Of a stretch of DNA of 46,429 nucleotides, positions 32,323-40,595 are shown piece after piece. The position numbers and the translations under genes are program-made. Each line of letters begins with the position of its first letter. Position 1 is the stretch's first letter. The notes beneath the pieces were generated by a model. The model was not told the DNA's origin. It saw only the letters and a list, made by a program, of their open reading frames with translations, and ran no database searches. Origin of the DNA: Bacteroidota bacterium (GTDB taxonomy: Bacteria > Bacteroidota > Bacteroidia > Chitinophagales > Saprospiraceae); contig CAUJDW010000122.1 of assembly GCA_963169455.1 (NCBI GenBank), positions 1-46,429 on the forward strand. Reading direction: 5' to 3'.

Positions 32323-34686
32323 TTAAATATGGCCCAGGGCCGCCAGCACTTTCTGCGGCGTAATAGGCAGTTCGTAAATGCGCACGCCGATGGCGTTGTA
32401 CACCGCATTGGCAATGGCGGCTGCCGTAGCGATATTGGCCGGTTCGCCGATACCCGCCACATCGGTGCTGGAATGAGCATCGTAATTTTCGATGAGCACG
32501 CACTCGATTTGCGGGATCTCTTTGGCGTAGGGCAGCTTGTAGGTGTCGAGGCCCGTATTGACCTGATGCCCGGTGTTGGGGTCTATGACCCGGTCTTCCA
32601 ACAAGGCATAACCCACGCCCATGATCACGCCGCCATTGATCTGGCTTTCGAGCTGCATGGGGTTGATCGGCCGGCCGCAGGTATGGACGGCGACCACCCT
32701 TTCCACCTTGATGAAGCCCGTTTCGGTGTCCACGCTCACTTCGGCAAACTGAACGGCGCCGAGGCGGCCATGGCCCAGCCAGCTGCCGGAGAGGAAGCCT
32801 CCATAATCCGCCGTGCGGCTGGCCGTGGCGATAACCTGGCTCGTGGGCATGCGCTTGGCCGCTTCCGCAAATGTCATTTTTTTGGAGGGGTCGGCTTTGA
32901 CAAACACCTCGCCGTTCTTCAGTTCGATGTCTTCCACATCCACTTGCCAGGCAGCGGCTACGCCCTGCAGCATCTTCAATTTGGCCTGGTAGGTGGCGTT
33001 GCGGGCCGGCGGTGTGATGTTTTCCGCTGTCTTACTGCCACCCGACCCCAGGGCGTCGGGATAATTGGTGTCGCCGATCTTGATGGTGATGTCTTCGGCC
33101 TTCAGCCCCAGTTCCTCGGCCACCACCTGGGCGATGATGGTTTTGGTGCCGGTGCCGATATCCTGGACGCCCGACAGGGCTTCAACGGAGCCGCTGCGGT
33201 TGATGCGAACCATCACGGAGCTGTCCATTTCGACAAAGCGGGGCCAGGTGGCCTGCGCTACGCCGATGCCCCGCTTGACGGGGCCGGTATCGGCGCCCGC
33301 CTTCCTGCGCTTCCAGCCGAATTTTTCGGCGCCCGCTTTGCGTTGGATGCGGCGGATGTCATTGGCGTCGATCTTATCGCGCAGGGCCAGCGGGTCCATG
33401 TCCAGTTTCTCCGCCAGCTCATCGATGAGGGACTCCATGGCGAATGCGCCCTGCACGTTGCCGGGGGCGCGGAAGGCCTGGCCCGGGCCGGCATGGGTGA
33501 AGACGTCGTACTGGGCCATCTTGAAATTCGGGCAAACGTACATGTCCTGTGCTACCCGCCCCACACCGGCGCCGAGCCCGACGCCGGCGGTGCCGTAGGA
33601 AAGCAGGTCGACGGCGGTCAGGGTTCCGTCCTTTTTGGCGCCCACTTTCAGTATCTGGTGGGAATTGGGGCGGTTGCCTGCGGAGATCTGTTCCTCCTCG
33701 CGCTCCAGCATCAGCTTCACCGGGCGGCCCGACAGTTTGGACAACCAGGTGGCGGCTACGCCGGTCTCGCCGGCGCCGAATTTCGAGCCGAAGCCCCCGC
33801 CCATGAACTCGGTGACCACCCGCACCTTGCTGGTGGGCAGGCCAAAAAGTTCTACCAGGTCGTTGCGGGTGTCCCTCGTGCTTTGGTTAGAACTGTAAAC
33901 CGTCAGCATATCCGGCCGCCAGTCGGCCACCGCGCCATGGGTTTCCAGGCAGCAGTGGGTCTGAACCTGGGTGCGGTATTCCTTTTCCAGGATAACATCC
34001 GCCTCAGCGAAGCCTTTTTCGACATCGCCGCGCGGCCCGCCGAAGAAACTGCTGGTGGTGGGCCCGCGCAGGTTGCCCTTCTGTTCATCAGCGGCAGTGA
34101 CACCGACGTCGCCGGCGCTGCCCCGGTCTTCAATGACTTCTTCGTACACCAGGGGCGCACCGGGCTTGCGGGCTTCGTCGAGGTTGACTACAAACGGCAG
34201 GGGCTCGTATTCCACTTTGATCAGGCCCAGGGCTTCCCTGGCGATATTCATCGATTCGGCGGCCACCGCGGCGATGGCCTGCCCGGCAAAACGCAGCCGG
34301 GGCAGTTCTTTGCCGTCGTATTGGTCTTTCTGTTCCCCTTCTTTACCCTGCACGATCACGGCAAAGACGCCCGGGTGCTTCCGGGCAGCCGACACATCGA
34401 GCGATTTGATGCGGGCGTGGGGATAGGGCGAGCGCAGGAATTTGCCGTAGAGCATGCCCGGCAACTGGATATCGGCGGTGTATTTGGCTGCGCCGGTCAC
34501 TTTTTGCAGGGCATCCACCCTTTTTACCCTTTTACCCACCACGCTGAGCTTTTCGTTGACGGGCAGGGCGGAAGGCTCGTCGGCAGGGACTTCCCGCTCG
34601 ATCTCGGTAAGGTTGTGCCCCGGAACGCCGAAAGGCATCTTCAGCTTTTTGGTGTTCAGGGCCTTGTTTTTATCAGGATTGGCCAT
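32323..34686 (-). CDS. Molybdopterin-binding catalytic subunit of aldehyde oxidoreductase (PaoC/YagR-like)
   Basis: A 787-residue large subunit of the xanthine oxidase family. It begins with an N-terminal ald-xan_dh_C-like domain (VKRVDALQKVTGAAKYTADI, PGMLYGKFLRSPYPHARIKS) and continues with Mo-cofactor motifs EFMGGGFGSKFGAGETGVAA, GPGQAFRAPGNVQGAFAMES and QDIGTGTKTIIAQVVAEELG. The catalytic base is Glu748 in VAGIGEPANIATAAA. These enzymes hydroxylate aldehydes or N-heterocycles using water; the closest architecture, E. coli PaoABC, oxidises aromatic aldehydes and probably needs the MCD form of the cofactor. The substrate cannot be fixed here. No Mo-cofactor insertion chaperone (PaoD/XdhC type) is encoded in the window, so it must lie elsewhere. 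Confidence 0.93.
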   Translation of the reverse strand: MANPDKNKALNTKKLKMPFGVPGHNLTEIEREVPADEPSALPVNEKLSVVGKRVKRVDALQKVTGAAKYTADIQLPGMLYGKFLRSPYPHARIKSLDVSAARKHPGVFAVIVQGKEGEQKDQYDGKELPRLRFAGQAIAAVAAESMNIAREALGLIKVEYEPLPFVVNLDEARKPGAPLVYEEVIEDRGSAGDVGVTAADEQKGNLRGPTTSSFFGGPRGDVEKGFAEADVILEKEYRTQVQTHCCLETHGAVADWRPDMLTVYSSNQSTRDTRNDLVELFGLPTSKVRVVTEFMGGGFGSKFGAGETGVAATWLSKLSGRPVKLMLEREEEQISAGNRPNSHQILKVGAKKDGTLTAVDLLSYGTAGVGLGAGVGRVAQDMYVCPNFKMAQYDVFTHAGPGQAFRAPGNVQGAFAMESLIDELAEKLDMDPLALRDKIDANDIRRIQRKAGAEKFGWKRRKAGADTGPVKRGIGVAQATWPRFVEMDSSVMVRINRSGSVEALSGVQDIGTGTKTIIAQVVAEELGLKAEDITIKIGDTNYPDALGSGGSKTAENITPPARNATYQAKLKMLQGVAAAWQVDVEDIELKNGEVFVKADPSKKMTFAEAAKRMPTSQVIATASRTADYGGFLSGSWLGHGRLGAVQFAEVSVDTETGFIKVERVVAVHTCGRPINPMQLESQINGGVIMGVGYALLEDRVIDPNTGHQVNTGLDTYKLPYAKEIPQIECVLIENYDAHSSTDVAGIGEPANIATAAAIANAVYNAIGVRIYELPITPQKVLAALGHI

Positions 34687-34760
34687 ATTTTCTGTTTTTT
34701 GCCACCCGGCCTGGCGCCGGGTTTAAGTGGTTGGAATAAAGCGCCGGCGGAGCGCCGCTT

Positions 34761-35402
34761 TTACTTCTTCATCTTTTTTGCAGCAGCCAGCGTCGCCTCG
34801 AAGACCTTGGGATAAGTGCCGCAGCGGCAGAGGTTGCCGCTGGTCGCCAGTTTCACGTCCTCCAGGCCTGGGTTGGGGTTTCGCTTCAGCAAGGCGGCGC
34901 AACTCATCACCATGCCCGGCGTGCAGAAACCGCACATACTGGCGTCGTGTTCGATGAAGGCTTCCTGCACCGGGTGAAGTTCATCGCCCTGGGCCAGGCC
35001 CTCAATGGTGGTAACCTCGCGGCCGGACACGTCCACGGCCAGGGTAATGCAGGAATTGACCGGCTTGCCGTCCACCCAGACCGTGCAGGCCGAGCAGGAG
35101 CCGCGGTCGCAGACGACTTTGGCGCCGGTAAGGCTGAGATGTTCCCGAAGGGCCTCTGCCAGGGTAGTGCGCGGCTCCACCCAAATCGTGCGGGCCTGGC
35201 CGTTTACCACGAACCGGACTTCCGCTTCCCCGGGCCCGAGAATGGCCGGAGGGGCTTTGGCATCTTCCAGTTTGAAACTCAAAAGGCCCGCACTAAGCGC
35301 TACGGTGCCCGCCGTTGTCAGTCCGGCGCCCCTCAGGAAGGCGCGCCGGGAGACGCCCTTTTTCTCTTGCATGGAGGATTGCTCTTCAGAAGGGTTCTTC
35401 AT
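34761..35402 (-). CDS. Tat-exported 2Fe-2S subunit of aldehyde oxidoreductase (PaoA/YagT-like)
   Basis: A 213-residue iron-sulfur subunit. Near residue 19 a Tat signal is visible (SRRAFLRGAGLTTAG), which marks the folded complex for export to the periplasm. The plant-type ferredoxin cluster is at CDRGSCSACTVWVDGKPVNS followed by a Cys, and the second 2Fe-2S domain has CGFCTPGMVMSC and NLCRCGTYPKVF. Both clusters relay electrons from molybdenum to the FAD subunit. It is the first gene of the leftward operon, 74 bp before the Mo subunit. Start choice: ATG at 35402 or the in-frame ATG ten codons later; both keep the Tat motif. Confidence 0.93.
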   Translation of the reverse strand: MKNPSEEQSSMQEKKGVSRRAFLRGAGLTTAGTVALSAGLLSFKLEDAKAPPAILGPGEAEVRFVVNGQARTIWVEPRTTLAEALREHLSLTGAKVVCDRGSCSACTVWVDGKPVNSCITLAVDVSGREVTTIEGLAQGDELHPVQEAFIEHDASMCGFCTPGMVMSCAALLKRNPNPGLEDVKLATSGNLCRCGTYPKVFEATLAAAKKMKK

Positions 35403-35619
35403 AGATATTTATATTGTGTGGTTCAACAAGAAACTCAACCTGGCCGCCGGAAGAACGCGGCTTGGAATGGGTAAAAGGCCCTGGGCCTGATCGTCATTTG
35501 GGTATCGCAGCGGTTTGAAAAACTGAGGCCGAATATTCTCACGCTAAATTTAAAAAAAACAGCAGTATTTTCCATAGGATGGGGGCATTAATTATGCCTC
35601 GCCGGGAAAATTCCGGCCA

Positions 35620-35651
35620 GTTGCGCCCTATTGGAATTCAGGTTATCTTTC
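35620..35651 (+). promoter_or_regulatory. Candidate promoter of the YcaQ-like gene
   Basis: GTTG at 35620-35623 and TATCTTTC at 35644-35651 are 20 bp apart, each one mismatch from TTTG and TAnnTTTG. The ATG at 35657 is only 5 bp downstream, so the mRNA would be leaderless or nearly so. Confidence 0.4.
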
Positions 35652-35656
35652 GGGCT

Positions 35657-36871
35657 ATGGCAAAACCCGTCACCCTCAGTATCCGGGAAGCCCGGGCGCT
35701 GGCCGTGAACAGCCAGCTGCTCGGCGGCGCTCCAGCCTTTGCCGGCGTGCAAGGGGCCCTGCAGGTAATCGAGCACCTCGGGTATGTCCAGATCGATACC
35801 ATTTCGGTAGTGGCCCGCGCCCACCACCACGTGCTTTGGAACCGCGTTGCAGGTTATAATGAAACGCACCTTAAGGAGCTGGAAGCGTCGCGTGCTGTTT
35901 TTGAGTACTGGGCCCACGCCGCCGCCTACCTGCCCATGAAGGATTACCCCTTCAGCCTCTGCCGAAAGCAGGACTTCCTCAGTGGCGGCGCATTCTGGTT
36001 TGAGAAGGACCACCATACCGCCGATACGGTGCTGGAGCGCATTCGCCGCGAGGGGCCGCTGATGTCCAAGGATTTTAAAAACGACAAACCCATGACGGCG
36101 CCCGGCAATGGCATGGACTGGGCCCGAAACCCCTTCAACCTGGCGCTGCGCCTGCTTTTCATGGAAGGCCGGATCATGGTGGCCGGGCGGCGGGGCTTCC
36201 AAAAAGCCTATGGGATGCCCGAAGAGGTCTTGCCCGCCGGCACGGACGACAAGCTGCCCGCAAGGGATGCATACCTCCGGTACCTGATTGAACGTGATAC
36301 CCGCGCACATGGGCTGGTAAAGGCCAGGGAAATCGGCTATCTGCTGCGAGGCCTTCAGCCGAAGCTCAATGCCGTTTTAAGGGAAATGGTGAATGCCGGG
36401 GAGTTGCTGACAGCCCGTGTGGAAGGGCTGGGCGAAGAACCGTACTATATCCGGCCGCAGGCGCTGGAGCGTTTCACCCGCATGAATGAAAAGCCAATGT
36501 TGTATATCCTCTCCCCATTTGACAACCTGGTGATCCAGCGCAAAAGGCTGGAGGAACTGTTCGGGTTTTCATATACGCTGGAATGTTATACGCCCGCCGG
36601 CAAGCGCAAGTTTGGCTACTTCGGGCTCCCCTTACTCTATGGCGATTGCTTCGTGGGGCAGCTCGATGCAAGGGCAGGCCGCAAAACCGGCTGTTTTTTT
36701 CTCAACAACCTGGCCTGGGAAGCCGGTCAAGAAAGGCGGGAAGAAACAGAAGCCGCCCTGGTGCAGAGCCTGCAGGCATTTGCGGCCTTCAACAACTGCA
36801 ACAGGGTGGAAATAAGCGTTCCTGCCGCGCGGCAATTAAGCGAAGGCATCCTGGATTTTTTATCAAAATAA
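35657..36871 (+). CDS. YcaQ/AlkX-type winged-helix DNA glycosylase
   Basis: A 404-residue member of the HTH_42 (YcaQ/AlkZ) family, built of tandem winged-helix domains. Members excise bulky alkylated bases and unhook interstrand cross-links. The catalytic motif appears as Gln-Ile-Asp in HLGYVQIDTISVVARAHHHV; QxD is the motif of the YcaQ/AlkX branch, while AlkZ uses QxQ. Further landmarks are VLWNRV, the aromatic HAAAYLPMKDYPF segment, and SPFDNLVIQRKRLEELFGF near residue 290, followed by KRKFGYFGLPLL. The ATG at 35657 is preferred because the family N terminus (LSIREARALAV) starts right after it; the frame is open 78 bp further upstream. The gene is divergent from the pao-like operon. Confidence 0.9.
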   Translation: MAKPVTLSIREARALAVNSQLLGGAPAFAGVQGALQVIEHLGYVQIDTISVVARAHHHVLWNRVAGYNETHLKELEASRAVFEYWAHAAAYLPMKDYPFSLCRKQDFLSGGAFWFEKDHHTADTVLERIRREGPLMSKDFKNDKPMTAPGNGMDWARNPFNLALRLLFMEGRIMVAGRRGFQKAYGMPEEVLPAGTDDKLPARDAYLRYLIERDTRAHGLVKAREIGYLLRGLQPKLNAVLREMVNAGELLTARVEGLGEEPYYIRPQALERFTRMNEKPMLYILSPFDNLVIQRKRLEELFGFSYTLECYTPAGKRKFGYFGLPLLYGDCFVGQLDARAGRKTGCFFLNNLAWEAGQERREETEAALVQSLQAFAAFNNCNRVEISVPAARQLSEGILDFLSK

Positions 36872-36969
36872 TATTCCCAAAAAAATCTCCTCTGTTTAAC
36901 AAAAATTTTACATTTTTGTCACCCAGCGTTATTTTAAAAGTTTCAATACCCAATAAACATCAACGGATT

Positions 36970-38766
36970 TTGAAGCCGACCAATATCAAAGACCCGGAAT
37001 ACTTCCACAAAGTGGTGGATTGCCAGTACGCCTGCCCGGCCCATACGCCGGTGCCGGAGTACATCCGCCTGATCGCCGCCGAGCGGTACACGGAAGCCTA
37101 TATGGTCAACTGGGAGTCCAATGTCTTTCCCGGCATCCTGGGGCGCACCTGCGACCGCCCCTGCGAACCGGCCTGCCGGCGGGGCCGGATCGAGGAAGAA
37201 CCCGTGGCCATCTGCCGCCTGAAACGCGTGGCTGCCGACAACAAGGGGGAGGTGCAGCGGCTCATGCCCGCAGCCCCGAAACAGAAGAACGGCAAAAAGA
37301 TCGCCCTCATCGGCGGCGGGCCGGCCTCCCTGACCGTCGCCCGCGACCTGGCGCCCCTGGGCTACGAAATCCACCTCTACGACGACCAGAAAGCCGGCGG
37401 CGGCATGATGCGCAGCCAAATCCCCGCTTTCCGCCTGCCCGAATCCGTCCTCGATGAAGAGGTGAACTACGTACTGGACATGGGCGTCGACGCCCACTTC
37501 AACACCTATGTTTCCAGTATGAAGGACCTGCTGGAGAAGGACTATGACGCCATCTTCGTGGGCACCGGCGCGCCGCGCGGCGGCGACCTGCCCAAGCTGC
37601 CCGGCCGCTGGGACACCAAGGAGAACATCCACCTCGGCATCGAATGGCTGGCCAGCGTCGCCTTCGGCCACACTACCCGCATCGGCAAAAAAGTGCTGGT
37701 GCTCGGCGGCGGCAATACCGCCATGGATTGCTGCCGCACAGCCCTGCGCCTGGGAGCAGGCCAGGTGACGGTAGTGGTGCGCAGCCCGTTCCGGGATATG
37801 AAAGCCTCCCCCTGGGAGATCGAAGACGCTCAACGGGAAGGCGTCACCATCCTCAACAATATGCCTCCCAAAAAATTCGTGGTGGAGAACGGCAAGCTCA
37901 AAGGCGTACTCTTTGAAAAAGTGGCCGCCATCTACGACGAAAAAGGCAAACGCACCCTCATCCCCACCGGCGAACCCGATGTATTCATGGAAGCCGACGA
38001 TGTGCTCGTCGCCATCGGGCAGGACAATGCCTTCCCCTGGATCGAACGCGACCTCGGCATCAAATTCGGCAACTGGGACCTGCCCGTTGTGGACAAGACC
38101 ACCTTCCAGTCGACCCTCGACCGCGTCTTCTTCGGCGGCGACGCCGCCTTCGGGCCCAAGAATATCATCACCGCCGTGGCCCACGGCCATCAGGCCGCCA
38201 TCTCCATCGACCTGTTCTGCCGCGGCGAATCCGTGTACAACCGCCCGGCGCCGATGACCAACCTCGTCAGCCAGAAAATGGGCATACACGAATGGGCTTA
38301 TGACAGCCTGGTGGTAAACGACGCCCGCTACCTGGTGCCCCATGTCGAAAAACAGCTCGCCCTCCAGGACCGCACGCTGGAAGTGGAACTCGGCTTCGAC
38401 CAGCCCACCGGCTTTAAAGAAGCCCAGCGTTGCCTCAACTGCGACATACAGACCGTTTTCAACACCAGCCGCTGTATCGAATGCGATGCCTGCATGGATA
38501 TCTGCCCCACCTCCTGCATCACATTCACCCTCAATGGCGAGGAGGACGAACTGCGCCAGCGCCTGAGCGCGCCGGCCCACAACACGAGCCAGGACCTCTA
38601 CGTTTCCGAGGGCCTGCCCACCGGCCGCGTCATGATCAAAGATGAGGATGTCTGCCTGCACTGCGGCCTGTGTGCAGAACGCTGCCCGACCGCCGCATGG
38701 GATATGCAGAAATATTTGTACCAGGTGACAAAAGCCGCGCCGATATGGAACAACTCAATGCTGTAA
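36970..38766 (+). CDS. Glutamate-synthase-like FAD/NAD(P) oxidoreductase fused to a two-[4Fe-4S] ferredoxin; electron-transfer subunit of a 2-oxoacid oxidoreductase
   Basis: A flavoprotein of 598 residues. The N-terminal Fer4_20-type helical cluster domain has CQYACPAHTPVPEYIRL and TCDRPCEPACRRG. An FAD-binding Rossmann fold follows (ALIGGGPASLTVARDL), then the NAD(P) fold (VLVLGGGNTAMDCCRTAL) and GDAAFGPKNIITAVAHG. The C terminus adds a bacterial-type ferredoxin with two clusters, CIECDACMDICPTSCI and CLHCGLCAERCPTAAW. Electrons from the oxoacid oxidoreductase encoded next would pass through these clusters to FAD and NAD(P)+. No ATG is available between the upstream gene and the conserved region; TTG at 36970 fits best because family-like sequence (KPTNIKDPEYFHKVVDCQ) follows at once, with TTG at 36916 as the alternative. 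The stop overlaps the next gene by 22 bp. Confidence 0.88.
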   Translation: MKPTNIKDPEYFHKVVDCQYACPAHTPVPEYIRLIAAERYTEAYMVNWESNVFPGILGRTCDRPCEPACRRGRIEEEPVAICRLKRVAADNKGEVQRLMPAAPKQKNGKKIALIGGGPASLTVARDLAPLGYEIHLYDDQKAGGGMMRSQIPAFRLPESVLDEEVNYVLDMGVDAHFNTYVSSMKDLLEKDYDAIFVGTGAPRGGDLPKLPGRWDTKENIHLGIEWLASVAFGHTTRIGKKVLVLGGGNTAMDCCRTALRLGAGQVTVVVRSPFRDMKASPWEIEDAQREGVTILNNMPPKKFVVENGKLKGVLFEKVAAIYDEKGKRTLIPTGEPDVFMEADDVLVAIGQDNAFPWIERDLGIKFGNWDLPVVDKTTFQSTLDRVFFGGDAAFGPKNIITAVAHGHQAAISIDLFCRGESVYNRPAPMTNLVSQKMGIHEWAYDSLVVNDARYLVPHVEKQLALQDRTLEVELGFDQPTGFKEAQRCLNCDIQTVFNTSRCIECDACMDICPTSCITFTLNGEEDELRQRLSAPAHNTSQDLYVSEGLPTGRVMIKDEDVCLHCGLCAERCPTAAWDMQKYLYQVTKAAPIWNNSML

Positions 38767-40595
38767 ACGACTTCGTCGTCCGCTTCGCCAACGTGAACGG
38801 CACCGGCTCCGCCAGCGCCAACAACATGTTTGCCAAAGCCATCTTCCGGATGGGCATCCCGGTTACGCCCAAGAACATTTTCCCTTCCAACATCCAGGGC
38901 CTGCCTACCTGGTACGAAGTCCGCATCAGCGAAAAGGGCTACCTCGGCCGGCGGGAAGGCGTCGACCTGATGGTGTGCATCAACCCGCAAAGCATGGCGG
39001 AAGATGTGGCCTCCGTCAAACCCGGAGGGTATTTCCTGTACGACAGCACCAAAAAGCTGCACCCGCAGTTCATCAGGGAGGACATCCACTACATCGGCCT
39101 CCCCATGACGGACATGGTGATGCACCACTACAGCGAACCCCGCCAGCGGCAGTTGTTCAAGAACGTAGTTTACGTTGGCGCCCTGTCCGCCTTGCTGGAC
39201 ATCGAGTTCGGAGTGCTGGAAAGCATCATCCGCGACCAGTTCAAAAAGAAGGAAAAGCTGATAGCGCCCAACATCAAGGCCCTGGAGCTAGGCCTGCACT
39301 ACATACAGGAACACTACGAATACCCCCTCGGCATCCGCCTGGAGCGGAGGGATAAAGTAAATGACAGCATACTGATCGACGGGAACACGGCCTGCGCCCT
39401 GGGCGCTATTTACGGGGGCGCCACCGTTGCGGCCTGGTACCCCATTACCCCCTCCACTTCCGTGGTCAGCGCTTTCGGCAAGTACGTCAGCAGGCTCCGC
39501 ATCGACCCGGAGAGCGGCCGGCGGAAGTTCGCCATCGTACAGGCCGAAGACGAACTGGCGGCCATGGGGGTCGTCATCGGGGCCACCTGGAACGGCGCCC
39601 GCGCCTTCACCGCCACCAGCGGCCCGGGGGTCTCCCTGATGAGCGAATTCCTGGGGCTGGCATATTTCGCGGAAATACCGGCCGTGCTCATCAACGTCCA
39701 GCGCGGCGGCCCCTCCACCGGCATGCCTACCCGCACCCAGCAGCCCGATATCCTGTCGAGCGCCTACGCTTCTCACGGCGATACGAAACACATCCTGCTC
39801 TTCCCCAGCACTCCCGCCGAATGCTTCGAAATGACCGCCACGGCCCTGGACCTGGCCGACCGCCTTCAAACGCCGGTGATCGTCATGTCGGACCTCGACC
39901 TGGGCATGAACGAGCACCTGTCGCCTCCCTTGAAGTGGGACGACGGGCGCCGCTACGACCGCGGCAAAGTGCTCAGCGCCGAAGAGCTGGAAAAACTCGA
40001 AAAATTCGGCCGCTACCTCGACGTCGACGGCGATGGGATATGCTTCCGGACCATCCCGGGCACCCACCCCACCAAAGGGTCTTTTTTCACCCGGGGCACT
40101 TCCAAAGATGAATACGCCCGCTACACCGAAAACGGCGAAGCCTATGTGCGCAACATGGACCGCCTGGCCCGGAAATGGGAAACCGCCAAACTGAAAGTTC
40201 CGCCTCCGGAACTCTACCAGAACGAGAACCGCCACCGGTACGGCATGATCTTCTTCGGCACCACCACCTACGCCGCCCTGGAAGCCATGGACCTGCTCCG
40301 GGAAAAGGGCATCGAACTGGATGCCATGCGCCTGGCCAGCTTCCCCTTCAGCGAAACCGTCCGGCAGTTCATCGAACAACACGAAAAGGTTTTCGTCATC
40401 GAACAGAACCGCGACGCCCAGATGCGGAGCCTGCTGATCAACGAACTGGAAATAGCGCCCCGCCAGCTGATCTCCGTTCTGAACTACGATGGCAAGCCCA
40501 TCCCCGCAGATACGATCGAACAACAAATTGCCAGAACTTTCAACAGCGAAACCACAAAAGATGACGTACATAAAGCCCAGGTTCCGGCATCCTGA
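38745..40595 (+). CDS. korA: 2-oxoacid:acceptor oxidoreductase, fused gamma-alpha subunit (KorA-like)
   Basis: A 616-residue subunit. Residues about 8-200 are the gamma domain (NGTGSASANNMFAKAIFRMG, YEVRISEKGYLGRREGVDL). Residues about 208-450 are the pyrimidine-binding alpha domain with WYPITPSTSVVSAFG, AEDELAAMGVVIGATWNG, TATSGPGVSLMSEF and NVQRGGPSTGMPTRTQQPD; the transketolase-C-like domain follows. It binds thiamine diphosphate with the beta subunit and oxidatively decarboxylates a 2-oxoacid with CoA. The gamma-first fused order and sequence style match 2-oxoglutarate rather than pyruvate enzymes, but specificity is inference. The ATG at 38745 lies inside the end of the flavoprotein gene and gives the natural N terminus MEQLNAVNDFVVRFANV. 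Its own end overlaps the beta gene by 35 bp, so all three genes are translationally linked. Confidence 0.92.
   Translation: MEQLNAVNDFVVRFANVNGTGSASANNMFAKAIFRMGIPVTPKNIFPSNIQGLPTWYEVRISEKGYLGRREGVDLMVCINPQSMAEDVASVKPGGYFLYDSTKKLHPQFIREDIHYIGLPMTDMVMHHYSEPRQRQLFKNVVYVGALSALLDIEFGVLESIIRDQFKKKEKLIAPNIKALELGLHYIQEHYEYPLGIRLERRDKVNDSILIDGNTACALGAIYGGATVAAWYPITPSTSVVSAFGKYVSRLRIDPESGRRKFAIVQAEDELAAMGVVIGATWNGARAFTATSGPGVSLMSEFLGLAYFAEIPAVLINVQRGGPSTGMPTRTQQPDILSSAYASHGDTKHILLFPSTPAECFEMTATALDLADRLQTPVIVMSDLDLGMNEHLSPPLKWDDGRRYDRGKVLSAEELEKLEKFGRYLDVDGDGICFRTIPGTHPTKGSFFTRGTSKDEYARYTENGEAYVRNMDRLARKWETAKLKVPPPELYQNENRHRYGMIFFGTTTYAALEAMDLLREKGIELDAMRLASFPFSETVRQFIEQHEKVFVIEQNRDAQMRSLLINELEIAPRQLISVLNYDGKPIPADTIEQQIARTFNSETTKDDVHKAQVPAS

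Noticed and set aside
32317-34815. 832-codon open frame opposite the molybdopterin subunit gene
   Set aside because: Antisense shadow of a well-supported catalytic subunit; no recognisable motif.
36943-38661. 572-codon open frame opposite the kor flavoprotein
   Set aside because: Antisense to intact FAD, NAD(P) and ferredoxin motifs; explained by codon bias.
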